A stretch of DNA of 64,000 nucleotides, taken from NCBI GenBank assembly GCA_963771545.1, contig CAVYTX010000002.1, positions 1,612,001 to 1,676,000 of the forward strand, given 5' to 3'. The notes beneath the pieces were generated by a model. It ran no database searches. It was not told the DNA's origin and worked only from the letters and a program-made list of their open reading frames with translations. The DNA is from CAKZLS01 sp963771545 (GTDB taxonomy: Bacteria; Pseudomonadota; Alphaproteobacteria; Rhodospirillales; Defluviicoccaceae). Shown one piece after another: positions 50,088-59,383 of the stretch (position 1 is the stretch's first letter; each line of letters opens with the position of its first letter). Both the position numbers and the translations under genes were made by a program.

Positions 50088-51338
50088 CTATTGTTTCTGA
50101 GCGGGGGCCGCGGAGCCCTTTGCCGCGGAGCCCTCAGTCGCTTCGGCCGAATCGGCTTCGCTCTTTGCCTTCGCCGCTTCTTCCGCGGGGACGGGCGTAA
50201 CTACCCGCCCGGGAATGGCGCGCATCAGTCCGGCGACAATCACCTGTTCGTCGCCTTTCAGGCCCTTGGAGATGACGCGCATGTCGTCCGCGAGCGGCCC
50301 CTGCTCGACGCTCCGCCGCTCGACCGTGTTGTCTGGGCCGACGATCATCACATATTCGCCCTGCTGGTCGAAGCCTACGGCTTGCTGAGGGACCAGGAGC
50401 GCGTCTTCTTCCGCGGCGACGGGCGCCCGTATTTTCGCGAACAGGCCCGGCAGGAGAGTGCGGTCGGGGTTCTTGAAAACGCCGCGCAATTGGAGGGTTC
50501 CGGTTCCAGGGTCAAGGGTGATGGCCGCGAAATCGAGAAAGCCGTCGTGCGGGTACCCCTCGTCGGTGGCCAGTCCTAGGAACAAGGGTTGGGTTTTCTT
50601 GCTCGCTTGCGCTCCGGGATCCTGGCTTTTTCGCCGCTCCATGATCGGAAGAAGCGCTCGCTCGCTAATGGTGAAGTACGCGTACACAGGCTCGATTTGG
50701 TTGATTTCCGCGAGCAGAGTCTCTTCCCCCGCGCCCACCAAGTTTCCCGCATCCACGAGCCGGCGGCCGATTCGGCCGTCAAAGGGCGCGTAAACCTTGG
50801 TATACCCGAGGTTCAGTTCGGCCGTTTCCAAGGCTGCTTTCAAGGACATCACCTCGGCCGCCTGAGCATCCGCCTGCGCCAAGGCCTCGTCCACTTGCTG
50901 TTGGCTGATGGCGCCGGACCGGCCGGCCTGGCGCCTGCGGTTCGCCGTGAGCTTCGCCTGAGTGAGCGCCGCCTGCGCCCGGGCGACGTTGGCCTTCGCT
51001 TCGTTGACCTGCGCGATGTACTGGGCCTGTTCGATTTGGAACAACAGGTCGCCCTTCTTGACCACATCGCCGTCCTCGAACAACACCTGCTCCAGATAGC
51101 CCTCGACGCGCGCGCGCAACTCGACGGTCTGGACCGCGGCGATATTGCCGGTGAACTCCAGATACTCGGTCACCGGCTTCGTCACCGGTTCGGCCACGGT
51201 TACCTTCGGCGGCGGCGGCGCCACATAGGCGTTCTTCTCCTCGCACGCGCCCGCGATCAGCGTAACGGCAAGGATCCCCGCAAACATCGGGAGGCGCCTA
51301 ACGGCGAAGTGTCGGTTTCCGATCGGACAAAAAGGCAT
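50088..51338 (-). CDS. RND efflux periplasmic adaptor (membrane fusion protein)
   Basis: The 416-residue lipoprotein has a lipobox (LIAGAC), the barrel-sandwich motif (VELRARVEGYLEQVLFEDGDVVKKGDLLFQIEQAQYIAQVNEAKANV), a coiled-coil hairpin (about residues 105-165), DGRIGRRLVDAGNLVGAG, and the beta-barrel and membrane-proximal regions. The Ala/Glu/Lys-rich tail (AAKAKSEADSAEATEGSAAKG) is longer than usual. It is the first gene of the pump operon. An ATG at 51287 is an alternative start. Confidence 0.95.
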   Translation of the reverse strand: MPFCPIGNRHFAVRRLPMFAGILAVTLIAGACEEKNAYVAPPPPKVTVAEPVTKPVTEYLEFTGNIAAVQTVELRARVEGYLEQVLFEDGDVVKKGDLLFQIEQAQYIAQVNEAKANVARAQAALTQAKLTANRRRQAGRSGAISQQQVDEALAQADAQAAEVMSLKAALETAELNLGYTKVYAPFDGRIGRRLVDAGNLVGAGEETLLAEINQIEPVYAYFTISERALLPIMERRKSQDPGAQASKKTQPLFLGLATDEGYPHDGFLDFAAITLDPGTGTLQLRGVFKNPDRTLLPGLFAKIRAPVAAEEDALLVPQQAVGFDQQGEYVMIVGPDNTVERRSVEQGPLADDMRVISKGLKGDEQVIVAGLMRAIPGRVVTPVPAEEAAKAKSEADSAEATEGSAAKGSAAPAQKQ

Positions 51339-51684
51339 TGTATTTCACTACACTGGACACGTCATGAGGACCGGAAGCACTTTGTATTCTGAACCTGCTG
51401 ATTTGAGAGATTGAAGGTAACCTAGCGACCGGCTTGAATTTTCACAATAGAGCGTACCCTTGGCATTGCCAACAAGCGCGGTTACACATGTGCCACAGCT
51501 CCAATAATCGGACAAGTGCGGATGAGCCCGTAACGAAAACATCGGCGGCGGGACTTCTCATTGCACTTTTAAGATGATTTGCCGGCCAGGGCGGAGTAAT
51601 GGGAAATCGTCGACACGGAATGTTGGTTCAAGTGGCGGAAGGGGAGCCGCGACCGAGATCGAAAGAATAATACGGGACGGGACG
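51339..51684. other. Divergent intergenic region upstream of the efflux operon
   Basis: This 346-bp stretch has no gene I can support. The part next to the adaptor gene (51340-51470) is AT-richer and should carry the pump promoter; no TetR- or MarR-type regulator gene is adjacent, and I see no long palindrome. A short minus-strand frame (51348-51542) has two Cys pairs but no ribosome binding site or family likeness. Confidence 0.4.
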
Positions 51685-52488
51685 ATGACGGAGAAAACCT
51701 ACGAACTGCTTGATCGACCGGATGTGCTGGGGGTGCTGTTTTACCCGCGGCGCGAAGCCGGTGTCCCTCGTCTGCTCTCCGGCGTTCACAATGTGCGAAT
51801 CCCGGTCGAGGCGGACCTCTCGGTGGGCGGAAAGATCTATACCGCCCAGGCGGGAGCGCCTGTCATTGTCTATTTCCACGGCAATGGCGAGATCGCGTCC
51901 GACTATGACACCATCGCGCCGTTCTACACCCGTCTGGGAATTACCCTGTTTGTCATCGACTACCGCGGTTATGGCGTCAGCGACGGGATGCCGACGTCGA
52001 GCGCGCTGATCAACGACGCGCGGACCTCTTTCCGAACAGTGCGCGAGGTACTGGCCGAAAAACGCGTCGACGCGAGCGACCTGTATGTGATGGGGCGCTC
52101 GCTGGGAAGCGCCGCGGCGTTGGAAATTGTCGACACGTGCGGCGGCGACATCGCCGGACTGATCATCGAAAGCGGCTTTGCCCACACCTTCGCGCTGATC
52201 GAGCGGATTGGTTTTCTGCAACTGCCGGGCGCGGACGAGGCCCGGGACGGCTTCGGCAACCTGGAAAAAATTTCCCGCGCCGGCCTGCCGACCCTGATCA
52301 TCCACGGCGAACGAGACTGGATCATTCCCGTCGGCGACGGAATCGACCTTCATGAGGCTTCGCCCGCCGCCGAAAAGACCCTGGTCACGGTTCCCGGAGC
52401 CGGCCACAACGACCTGATGATGGCCGGACGGCGGGCTTACTTCGACGCCATCGCCAAACTGTGCGGCCGGACCGAAACCGCCGACTGA
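51685..52488 (+). CDS. Alpha/beta hydrolase (BAAT/FrsA-like fold)
   Basis: The 267-residue protein has the alpha/beta-hydrolase core: IVYFHGNGEIASDY (oxyanion loop HGNG), FVIDYRGYGVSDG, nucleophile Ser139 in MGRSLGS, acid in IIHGERDWIIP and His in VPGAGHNDLMM. The start ATG at 51685 is preceded by GGGACGGGACG. The related human ABHD12/17-type and bacterial YfhR-type proteins hydrolyse acyl esters or thioesters. Substrate unknown. It ends about 50 bp before an IS insertion. Confidence 0.88.
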   Translation: MTEKTYELLDRPDVLGVLFYPRREAGVPRLLSGVHNVRIPVEADLSVGGKIYTAQAGAPVIVYFHGNGEIASDYDTIAPFYTRLGITLFVIDYRGYGVSDGMPTSSALINDARTSFRTVREVLAEKRVDASDLYVMGRSLGSAAALEIVDTCGGDIAGLIIESGFAHTFALIERIGFLQLPGADEARDGFGNLEKISRAGLPTLIIHGERDWIIPVGDGIDLHEASPAAEKTLVTVPGAGHNDLMMAGRRAYFDAIAKLCGRTETAD

Positions 52489-52540
52489 CGAACCGCTGCC
52501 CGCCGCCGGCGCCTGTCGAAAATCCGCCGGCGGCCATGCA

Positions 52541-53938
52541 TGTCGATAACAAACTGAATTGTCCGCAATAGGTACCATATGAATTGACCGCTTCTGTTGT
52601 GGTTGTGGGGCCTGTGGGGTTGTGGGCAACGCGTGAGCGTTATCCATCAAATCCACGGGCCTGGCGACGTCGAAGCGTTTCACGCCGCTTTTTGGTTGGT
52701 ATCGTCGATGGGGTCTCCCGTGGTTGAGTAGCGGGCCAAGCGTCTCGGGCCGTGGAACACGGCAAGGGTGCCGTCGGGGTATTCATGGACCCGGACCCTG
52801 GTCTTGACGTAGTGCTGACGGTGCCGGTCGGCGGGGATCTGCAAGATCCGGTTGTGATAGCGAACGGTGTTGTCGTTGCCGACGACCCGGTCCTCATGGA
52901 CGCACAGGATGTCTTCGAGAACGCCGGCACAGGGGACAAACGCCGATCCCGTGTCCTCCGGCGAGCGCGCGAAGCGGGCGTTGTGCTGCGAGAGATAGAC
53001 GTCGCGCAGGAACGTGTTCGCCGCGTCCATGGTGGTGATCCCGGCGAGCCGCAGCTCGCCCGGCAGGCGGCCTTGCAGGGTTCCAAACATGCGCTCGGAC
53101 CGGCCGCGCGCCTCTGGCGAATAGGCCGGGATCAACTCGATGCCGAGCTGGGCGAGGGCCCGGCCGACCTGCGTCGGATTGTCCTTGTCGACCTTGCCGC
53201 CGGCCTCCGGCGTATGCCAGTAGTGCGACGCCCGGTCGGCATAAAGGGCGCAGAACAAGCCGCGCTCGGCGATGACCTCGGCGAGCCCGCGGAAACTCGA
53301 CATCGTTCCCTCCTCGTCCACGAAGAACGCCGAGTAGATCTCGGACGTGGCGTCGTCCATGGTGACGATCAGATCCCAGACCTGGCCCGCGACCCACTCA
53401 TGGGACGAGCCGTCCTGGTGCAGCATCATGCCGACCATCGGACGCCGCGGCCGCTTGCGCCGGTGCGCCCCGCGCCGCGGCGCCGGGCTTGTCCGGCCAT
53501 GGGCCTGCAAGGTGAGCCGGAGCCAATTGTAGCTGCGCGTGAAACCATGCTCCGACATCAGCTTGTCGTGGAAGTGCTTCGCCGTGAAATCAAAGTATCG
53601 CGTGTCGAACAGCGCCAACACCTCCGCCACCTCGTCCACACCGGCGCGGCGCGCCGACACCTTACCCAGGCGGCGGTCGTAAAGACCGTCCGCACCCTCC
53701 GCCTCGAAACGTTCCCGCCAGCGCCGGAATGCTCGCTCGGACATTCCCAGAACCTCAGCCGCTTCCGCCACGCTCAAAACACCGCAACGCGTCCTGTCGT
53801 AAACCTCCTCGAATTTCATCAAACGTAGTCCCTGTAACCGCTTCGTCCGCTTCATCACCGCTCCCCATCCTTTGGAGCCGTTCTAAAACCGGACAGATCA
53901 TTTGTTACCTACGCCGGACATATCTCGTGTTAGCGACA
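52541..53938. mobile_element. Intact ISNCY/IS1202-like insertion sequence with 16-bp target duplication
   Basis: The 1398-bp element has imperfect inverted ends of about 50 bp, starting TGTCGATAACA and, from the other side, TGTCGCTAACA, with TGTCCG and TAGGTA conserved further in. It is flanked by the same 16 bases, CGCCGGCGGCCATGCA, at 52525-52540 and 53939-53954. It carries one transposase gene. The long target duplication agrees with the IS1202 group. The intact ends and duplication indicate a fairly recent insertion. Confidence 0.85.
52680..53858 (-). CDS. ISNCY-family transposase
   Basis: The 392-residue protein has an N-terminal helix-turn-helix (VLSVAEAAEVLGMSERAFRRWRERFEAEG) and an integrase-type catalytic core: MLHQDGSSHEWV, LIVTMDDATSEIYSAFF, then the late acidic region SPEARGRSERMFGTLQGRLPGEL. 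These fit the DDE residues of ISNCY/IS1202-like transposases. No frameshift is seen, so it is likely active or recently so. Confidence 0.9.
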   Translation of the reverse strand: MMKRTKRLQGLRLMKFEEVYDRTRCGVLSVAEAAEVLGMSERAFRRWRERFEAEGADGLYDRRLGKVSARRAGVDEVAEVLALFDTRYFDFTAKHFHDKLMSEHGFTRSYNWLRLTLQAHGRTSPAPRRGAHRRKRPRRPMVGMMLHQDGSSHEWVAGQVWDLIVTMDDATSEIYSAFFVDEEGTMSSFRGLAEVIAERGLFCALYADRASHYWHTPEAGGKVDKDNPTQVGRALAQLGIELIPAYSPEARGRSERMFGTLQGRLPGELRLAGITTMDAANTFLRDVYLSQHNARFARSPEDTGSAFVPCAGVLEDILCVHEDRVVGNDNTVRYHNRILQIPADRHRQHYVKTRVRVHEYPDGTLAVFHGPRRLARYSTTGDPIDDTNQKAA

Positions 53939-53990
53939 CGCCGGCGGCCATGCATGGTGCCTTGGGCGTCGGACCGTTATACTGGTCGAC

Positions 53991-56759
53991 ATGACTGGCG
54001 TCCCCTCTTCCGCCGCCCGCTCCGCCGCCCGCGCGCGACTTCCCGATGCGCCGGCCTTGGTGGTGGGCATGACCGAGGCCGTTTGGCTATCGCCCACCGG
54101 CGAAGTGGAAACGCTGCGCGTGAGCGAAGCGGCCAGGCGGATCGCCGATGGGATCGCGCCGTTCGTCTGTCATCGCAAGGCCGTCGCGCGCCGGCTGGGC
54201 GCGCCGTTGTTTTCGGCGTTCGATTTGTTGGAGCTTTTCGCTTTTGTTCGCCCGGCCCGGTTCTGTGTCCCGACCGTACGCGGGCTGGTCGACGCGCTGA
54301 TATTGTCCATACCGGAAACGCCCGAACAGGAAGCCGAAAGCCTGTTTGCATGCGCGCGCACGCTGCTGGCGGAGTTGACCGCGTCGCCCCGGGACGACGG
54401 TGTTCCGGTCGCCCGGACCCTGGCGAGAGGCCATTGGTCCTGGGGAGAGGCGGTGCTGTCGGCTCTCGGCGCAATCGAGGAGACGCGGCCGGGCGACGTG
54501 CTGGGCGGCCTCAAGGTCTGGAACCGGTTGCGGGAATGGGAGGATTTTGCTCCGCCCCCGCCTCCGGACAATTGGCCGGTGGAACCGGTGGAGGCGCGCG
54601 CCCGCCTGGTGCGGCTGCTCGACGCCAACTCGGAACCCCGGCCGCAACAAATGCAATACGCGTCGCACGTGACCGCGGCCTTCGCTCCCCGCGTCCGGGC
54701 CGGAGAACCAAAGGTGGTGTTGGCCGAAGCCGGCACCGGGGTGGGCAAGACGCTCGGCTATATCGCTCCGGCGACGGTGTGGGTGCAAAAAAACAAGGGC
54801 GCGGTATGGATCAGCACCTACACGCGCAATCTTCAGCGGCAACTGGACCGCGAGCTCGACCATGCGTATCCCGATCCGCGCGTCAAGACCCGGAAGGTGG
54901 TGGTTCGCAAGGGTCGGGAAAACACCTTCTGCCTTCTGAACTTCGATGAGGCGGTCGCCCGGGCGCGGAGCCATCCGGGTGCCGATCTCGTCACGCTCGG
55001 ACTGGTGGCGCGATGGGCCGCGGCGACCCGCGACGGCGACATGGTCGGCGGCGACTTTCCCGGTTGGCTTGCGGATTTAATGGGACCAGGGGTGACGGCG
55101 GCGCTGACCGACACCCGGGGCGAATGCATTTACAGCGCCTGCCGGCACTACCGGAAATGCTTCGTCGAACGAACCATCCGCAAGGCACGGCGGGCGGAAA
55201 TCGTGGTCGCCAACCATGCGCTTGTGATGGTGCAGGCCGCGCTCGGCGGCCAAGATCATGGCGCCGCGCCCCGTTACATCTTCGACGAGGGGCACCATCT
55301 GTTCGACGCCGCCGACTCGGCGTTCTCGCTTCATTTGACGGGCCGGGAAACGGCCGAGCTGCGCCGCTGGCTGCGCGGCGCCGAGCAGGGCGGCAGGTCG
55401 CGCCGCCGCGGCCTCGCCGAGCGAATCGAAGACCTTATCGCCGGCGACGCCGAAGCCATGGAGGCCCTTGCCGACGCCGTCCGGGCCGGCCACGTGCTTC
55501 CCGGGGCCGGGTGGCGCCAGCGCCTGGGCGGGAACACGCCGGCAGGACCCGCCGAGACATTCCTGACGCTCGTCCGCAGGCAAGTCTACGCGCGCGGCCG
55601 GGACACCGCCTCGTCGTACAGTTTGGAGTGCGGCGTGCGGCCGCCCGTTCCAGGGTTGCTGGAGGCCGCGCGGACGTTCGAGGCGGCCCTGGAACACCTG
55701 GACGCGCCGCTGGCCACCTTGAAGAAAGCGCTGATGCGCGTGCTGGACGACAAGGCGTCCGAGCTTGATACCGCGTCGCGCCAACGCATCGAGCGGACTT
55801 GTGCCAGTCTGGAGCGCCGGGCCGTCAATCCGGTAACCGGCTGGCGAGCCATGCTCCGCTCGCTGGACACCGAAACGCCGCCGGTGTTCGTCGACTGGTT
55901 CGGGGTGGAGCGCGTGGGCGGCCGCGATCTCGACGTGGGTCTTTACCGCCACTGGGTGGATCCCATGCAACCGTTTTCGGCGGTGGTCGCCAAACCGGCG
56001 CACGGGGTGCTGATTACCTCGGCGACGCTCCGCGACGGCACCGGGAACGAGGACGCCGATTGGGCCGCCGCCGAAATCCGCACCGGCGCCCGGTACCTCT
56101 CGGCGCCGCCGGTCTTGTCGGCGCTGCCGTCGCCGTTCGACTACGCGGCCAACACCCGCGTGCTGGTGGTCAACGACCTCAACCGGGACGATCCGGCCCA
56201 GGTGGCGGCCGCCTATCGCGAGCTGTTTCTGACGGCGGGCGGCGGCGCGCTGGGGCTGTTCACGGCGGTGACGCGTCTGCGCGCCGTCTACGATCGCATC
56301 GCCGCGCCGCTGGAAGCCGCCGGGCTGCGTCTTCTCGCCCAGCACGTGGACGCGTTCGACACCGGCACGCTGGTGGACATCTTCCGCGCCGAGGAAGATA
56401 CCTGCCTGCTCGGAACCGATGCGGTCCGCGACGGCGTGGACGTGCCGGGCCGCGCCCTAAGGCTGATCGTCTTCGACCGGGTTCCATGGCCACGCCCGAA
56501 TATCCTGCACCGGGTGCGACGGGAGATGTTCGGCGGAAAATACGACGACATGCTGACCCGCCTCAAGCTCAAGCAGGCGTACGGCCGGCTGGTGCGGCGC
56601 GCCGGGGACCGCGGGGTGTTCGTAATGCTCGACCGCATGCTGCCCTCGCGGTTGTTGGGCGCGTTTCCGGACGGCGTGGAGGTCCGCCGGCTGGGACTCA
56701 AGGACGCGCTGGAGGAAACACGGGCCGTCCTATCGGGCCGGACTTCCGGCGGGACCTGA
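53991..56759 (+). CDS. DinG/XPD-family ATP-dependent DNA helicase with Fe-S cluster
   Basis: The 922-residue protein has an N-terminal region of about 210 residues without a clear nuclease motif, then the helicase: Walker A AGTGVGKT at 247-254, four cysteines fitting an Fe-S cluster (ENTFCLLNF and then CIYSACRHYRKC at about 378-390), the DEGHH motif II, GVLITSATLRD, and LLGTDAVRDGVDVPG and QAYGRLVRRAGDRG of motifs V and VI. DinG-type enzymes unwind 5'-3', including R-loops and G-quadruplexes. The gene follows the IS after 52 bp. Confidence 0.93.
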   Translation: MTGVPSSAARSAARARLPDAPALVVGMTEAVWLSPTGEVETLRVSEAARRIADGIAPFVCHRKAVARRLGAPLFSAFDLLELFAFVRPARFCVPTVRGLVDALILSIPETPEQEAESLFACARTLLAELTASPRDDGVPVARTLARGHWSWGEAVLSALGAIEETRPGDVLGGLKVWNRLREWEDFAPPPPPDNWPVEPVEARARLVRLLDANSEPRPQQMQYASHVTAAFAPRVRAGEPKVVLAEAGTGVGKTLGYIAPATVWVQKNKGAVWISTYTRNLQRQLDRELDHAYPDPRVKTRKVVVRKGRENTFCLLNFDEAVARARSHPGADLVTLGLVARWAAATRDGDMVGGDFPGWLADLMGPGVTAALTDTRGECIYSACRHYRKCFVERTIRKARRAEIVVANHALVMVQAALGGQDHGAAPRYIFDEGHHLFDAADSAFSLHLTGRETAELRRWLRGAEQGGRSRRRGLAERIEDLIAGDAEAMEALADAVRAGHVLPGAGWRQRLGGNTPAGPAETFLTLVRRQVYARGRDTASSYSLECGVRPPVPGLLEAARTFEAALEHLDAPLATLKKALMRVLDDKASELDTASRQRIERTCASLERRAVNPVTGWRAMLRSLDTETPPVFVDWFGVERVGGRDLDVGLYRHWVDPMQPFSAVVAKPAHGVLITSATLRDGTGNEDADWAAAEIRTGARYLSAPPVLSALPSPFDYAANTRVLVVNDLNRDDPAQVAAAYRELFLTAGGGALGLFTAVTRLRAVYDRIAAPLEAAGLRLLAQHVDAFDTGTLVDIFRAEEDTCLLGTDAVRDGVDVPGRALRLIVFDRVPWPRPNILHRVRREMFGGKYDDMLTRLKLKQAYGRLVRRAGDRGVFVMLDRMLPSRLLGAFPDGVEVRRLGLKDALEETRAVLSGRTSGGT

Positions 56760-56838
56760 AGCAGACCGCGAGTCGCACTTGACCGCGCGTGTGCCGGGGA
56801 CGCAACATTCATCCAGGATGGGATCAGGGGAGGACATC

Positions 56839-57636
56839 ATGGCAGGCCAACAAGCACCGGCCCCGGCGGCCAACGTTCTACCGTACGGCGACCGGGTCAA
56901 CACGGTATCCATCGACGACACCTTCAAGTGGCTCGGCGCCGGATGGCGGGACTTCAAACGCTCGGGCGTCACCAGTCTCGCTTATGGCGGGGTGTTCGTC
57001 CTGGCCGGTCTCATTCTGATCGTCGGACTGTACCTGACCGGGCTCGAGTATCTGATCGCGCCGCTGACCGCGGGATTTCTGCTGGTCGGTCCGGCGCTGA
57101 CGGTGGGTTTCTACGCCATCAGCCGGGACCTGGAAGCCGGCCGCAAACCTACCCTGGCGAGAGCGCTCACCGCATGGCGGGTCAATCCCGTCCACCTGCT
57201 GGGCATGGGGCTGGGCTTGGTCCTGTTCCTGATCATCTGGGTGCGCCTCGCGGTCATGACTTTCGCGCTTTCGTTTCCGCATGTCAGCCTGAACATCCAG
57301 ACCATGGTCAACACCGCGTTGTTCACCACCGACGGGCTTGTATTCCTGGCCATCGGCACGGTGGTCGGCTGCGTCATGGCCACCATCGCGTTCGTGACCA
57401 GCGTGTTCTCGCTGCCGCTCATGCTGGATCGCAAGGCGGATATCATCCAGGCGCTGGTGACCAGCGTCGTCGCGGTGATCATGAATTTCCGGGTGTTGAT
57501 GGCGTGGGCGGTCCTGGTGGTGGTTTTCACCTTCGCCGGATTGTTCACGTTCTACATCGGGTTAGCGGTGTCGCTGCCGCTGATCGGCCACGCCAGTTGG
57601 CACGCCTATCGGGCCGTCATCAAGCAACCGGACTGA
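56839..57636 (+). CDS. DUF2189 membrane protein
   Basis: The 265-residue protein has the DUF2189 signature at its start (VNTVSIDDTFKWLGAGWRDFKRSGVTSLAYGGVFVLAGLIL) and about six TM helices, with LTVGFYAISRDLEAGRKPTLARAL and FVTSVFSLPLMLDRKADIIQALVTSV conserved. The ATG at 56839 has GGGGAGGA upstream. The family is widespread in proteobacteria, of unknown function, and is often near cytochrome oxidase genes, which is not the case here. Confidence 0.88.
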   Translation: MAGQQAPAPAANVLPYGDRVNTVSIDDTFKWLGAGWRDFKRSGVTSLAYGGVFVLAGLILIVGLYLTGLEYLIAPLTAGFLLVGPALTVGFYAISRDLEAGRKPTLARALTAWRVNPVHLLGMGLGLVLFLIIWVRLAVMTFALSFPHVSLNIQTMVNTALFTTDGLVFLAIGTVVGCVMATIAFVTSVFSLPLMLDRKADIIQALVTSVVAVIMNFRVLMAWAVLVVVFTFAGLFTFYIGLAVSLPLIGHASWHAYRAVIKQPD

Positions 57637-57663
57637 GCACGCCCGGACATTTCCGGTTCGGGC

Positions 57664-58176
57664 TCAGGGCCGCACCTTTCGCCACTCCCAAGGCGGCAGG
57701 AAGTCGCCCTGCCACATACCGATCCGGTCGGCCCTCGCGGCGTCTTCAAGGGGAAGGTAGCGGTCGGTGTGGCCGCGATGGGCCAGCGCGGCGCCGTTGC
57801 GGACCATGAGCGCGTTCACATCGTCTCCGCCCACGTAGCAAGTAGCGAGAACACGCCCGGATTTGTCCTTCGCGTCTCCCTCGCAGGTCACGCTCGATTT
57901 GTTGAGGGTCCGGAGTAGAGCGCTGGCCGCCGCGCGGCCGCACGGCCAGGGCTGGCCGGCGGCCGTCTTGCAGATTTGGTCCAGGTCGGGCGATGCGATG
58001 CCATAGAGCCGTACGGTGACGCCATCCACGCATTGCGCGTGCCTGCGCTTGCCGCCGATCATGACGGTATCGCCGTCGATAACGCACGCGCGCCCGGTAA
58101 CGTCGGCGTGGGCCGGCGTCGCGAGCGCGGCCAGAACCGCCAGCGCGCCGATACGTTTCAACATGGGAGACCTCAT
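57664..58176 (-). CDS. Secreted thermonuclease-like (SNase) protein
   Basis: The 170-residue product has a signal peptide (MLKRIGALAVLAALATPAHA) and an SNase fold: ACVIDGDTVMIGGK, VRLYGIASPDLDQ, CGRAAASALLRTL, SGRVLATCYVGGDDVNALMVRNGAALAH. In staphylococcal nuclease the corresponding segments carry the catalytic Asp, Arg and Glu; here the RLYGIASPD motif is kept, but the E in the usual GE position is not obvious. There is an extra Cys pair. Likely a periplasmic nuclease or a nuclease-derived binding protein. Confidence 0.85.
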   Translation of the reverse strand: MRSPMLKRIGALAVLAALATPAHADVTGRACVIDGDTVMIGGKRRHAQCVDGVTVRLYGIASPDLDQICKTAAGQPWPCGRAAASALLRTLNKSSVTCEGDAKDKSGRVLATCYVGGDDVNALMVRNGAALAHRGHTDRYLPLEDAARADRIGMWQGDFLPPWEWRKVRP

Positions 58177-58369
58177 CCATGCAGTATGGCGCCGGATGGG
58201 TAAAGATATCGTCTACTTCCTTGCGGTTTGGCCACGCCATGGCGGGAAATCACTCCGCCGTTAACGGCCATTTAAGCCCGTTGGCCGTATCCTCGATCCC
58301 GGTGGCGACGCCGGAAGCGGCAAATCACCGCTCCAGAGTGTCGTGAACTGCCGAGGAAACAGAGCACCG

Positions 58370-59383
58370 ATGACCATGGCAGGCGGACAGAGAAAACAGC
58401 ACGGAAGGCTTCGCCGGTGGCTGAACCGCGCCTTTCCCGACCGTCAGATCCTGTTGCGCACGGACTCCAGTTTTCGTTCCCTCAGGCTTTCCGGGCGGAC
58501 CCAAATGACGGCGGCGTTCCTGCTTTTCGGGTTGGGGACCTGGGCCGCGGTCGCGACCACATATTATGCTTTTCTCGACGAAATCCTCGAAGCGAAGGAC
58601 CAGGAAGTGGCCAGCGCCGAGGAGGCTTATCAGGACCTGCTCGGGCAATTCGTACGGCACAGGAGCCGGCTTCAGGTCGTGAACCAGGAGGTGCGGCGCC
58701 TGACCGAGGTCGACCGCTCGGACCTGCTTGCCGTGCGGCGGATGAGCGATCGGACGGCCGAATTGATCGCCGCTTCGCGGACGCTCATCGAACGCACCGG
58801 ACTGGACACCGAACAACTGATGAAAGCGGCCGGCCTCTCCCAGGAAGCCCAGGGCGGCCCCTACATCGAGGTGGCCGCAACCGCGCTCCCAAGGGACCAG
58901 CTCAATTCCGAGATCGAGCGCTTGGAGGATGAACTGGAGCGCTGGGCCCTGTTGCAAGGGGTGGTCAAGCGCTTGCCCATCAATCCGCCTCTGAACGCAT
59001 ATTCTCTCAGCAGCGGTTTCGGAGGCCGCCGCGATCCAATCAATCGACGGCGCGCGGTCCACCATGGCCTCGACATGGTCGCGCCGCTCGGATCGCCCGT
59101 TCTCGCCACGTCGGCGGGCGTGGTCACCTTCTCCGGCGTGAACGGCAAGTATGGACGGTTTATCGAAATCGAGCATGGCGCGGGGCTCAGAACCCGCTTC
59201 GGTCACCTCCGCAAGCTGCTGGTCAAAAAGGGCGAGGTCGTGGAATCCGGCCAGAAGATCGCATTGCTCGGCAACAGCGGCCGCAGCACCGGCGCCCATC
59301 TCCACTACGAAGTGCGTTTTAAGAACAAACCCCGCAATCCCATGAAGTTCATCCAGGCAGGTCGGTATGTTTTCCAGGAGTAA
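58370..59383 (+). CDS. M23-family peptidoglycan endopeptidase (LmdC-like), membrane anchored
   Basis: The 337-residue protein has one TM helix near residues 40-60 (MTAAFLLFGLGTWAAVATTYY), a periplasmic coiled coil (65-195) and a C-terminal LytM/M23 domain with SSGFGGRRDPI, the zinc motif VHHGLDMVAPLGSPV, and GAHLHYEVRF. The stop overlaps the bactofilin gene by 17 bp. M23-bactofilin pairs are conserved in alphaproteobacteria, where the endopeptidase works with the bactofilin to shape curvature or stalks. Confidence 0.93.
   Translation: MTMAGGQRKQHGRLRRWLNRAFPDRQILLRTDSSFRSLRLSGRTQMTAAFLLFGLGTWAAVATTYYAFLDEILEAKDQEVASAEEAYQDLLGQFVRHRSRLQVVNQEVRRLTEVDRSDLLAVRRMSDRTAELIAASRTLIERTGLDTEQLMKAAGLSQEAQGGPYIEVAATALPRDQLNSEIERLEDELERWALLQGVVKRLPINPPLNAYSLSSGFGGRRDPINRRRAVHHGLDMVAPLGSPVLATSAGVVTFSGVNGKYGRFIEIEHGAGLRTRFGHLRKLLVKKGEVVESGQKIALLGNSGRSTGAHLHYEVRFKNKPRNPMKFIQAGRYVFQE

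Noticed and set aside
49035..50579. A 514-codon plus-strand frame across the RND transporter and adaptor genes
   Set aside because: It is antisense to two unmistakable efflux genes and its sequence is rich in Arg, His, Asp and Gly without any domain.
51348..51542. A 64-residue minus-strand frame with Cys pairs upstream of the efflux adaptor
   Set aside because: No ribosome binding site, no signal peptide and no recognisable family; it lies in the expected promoter region.
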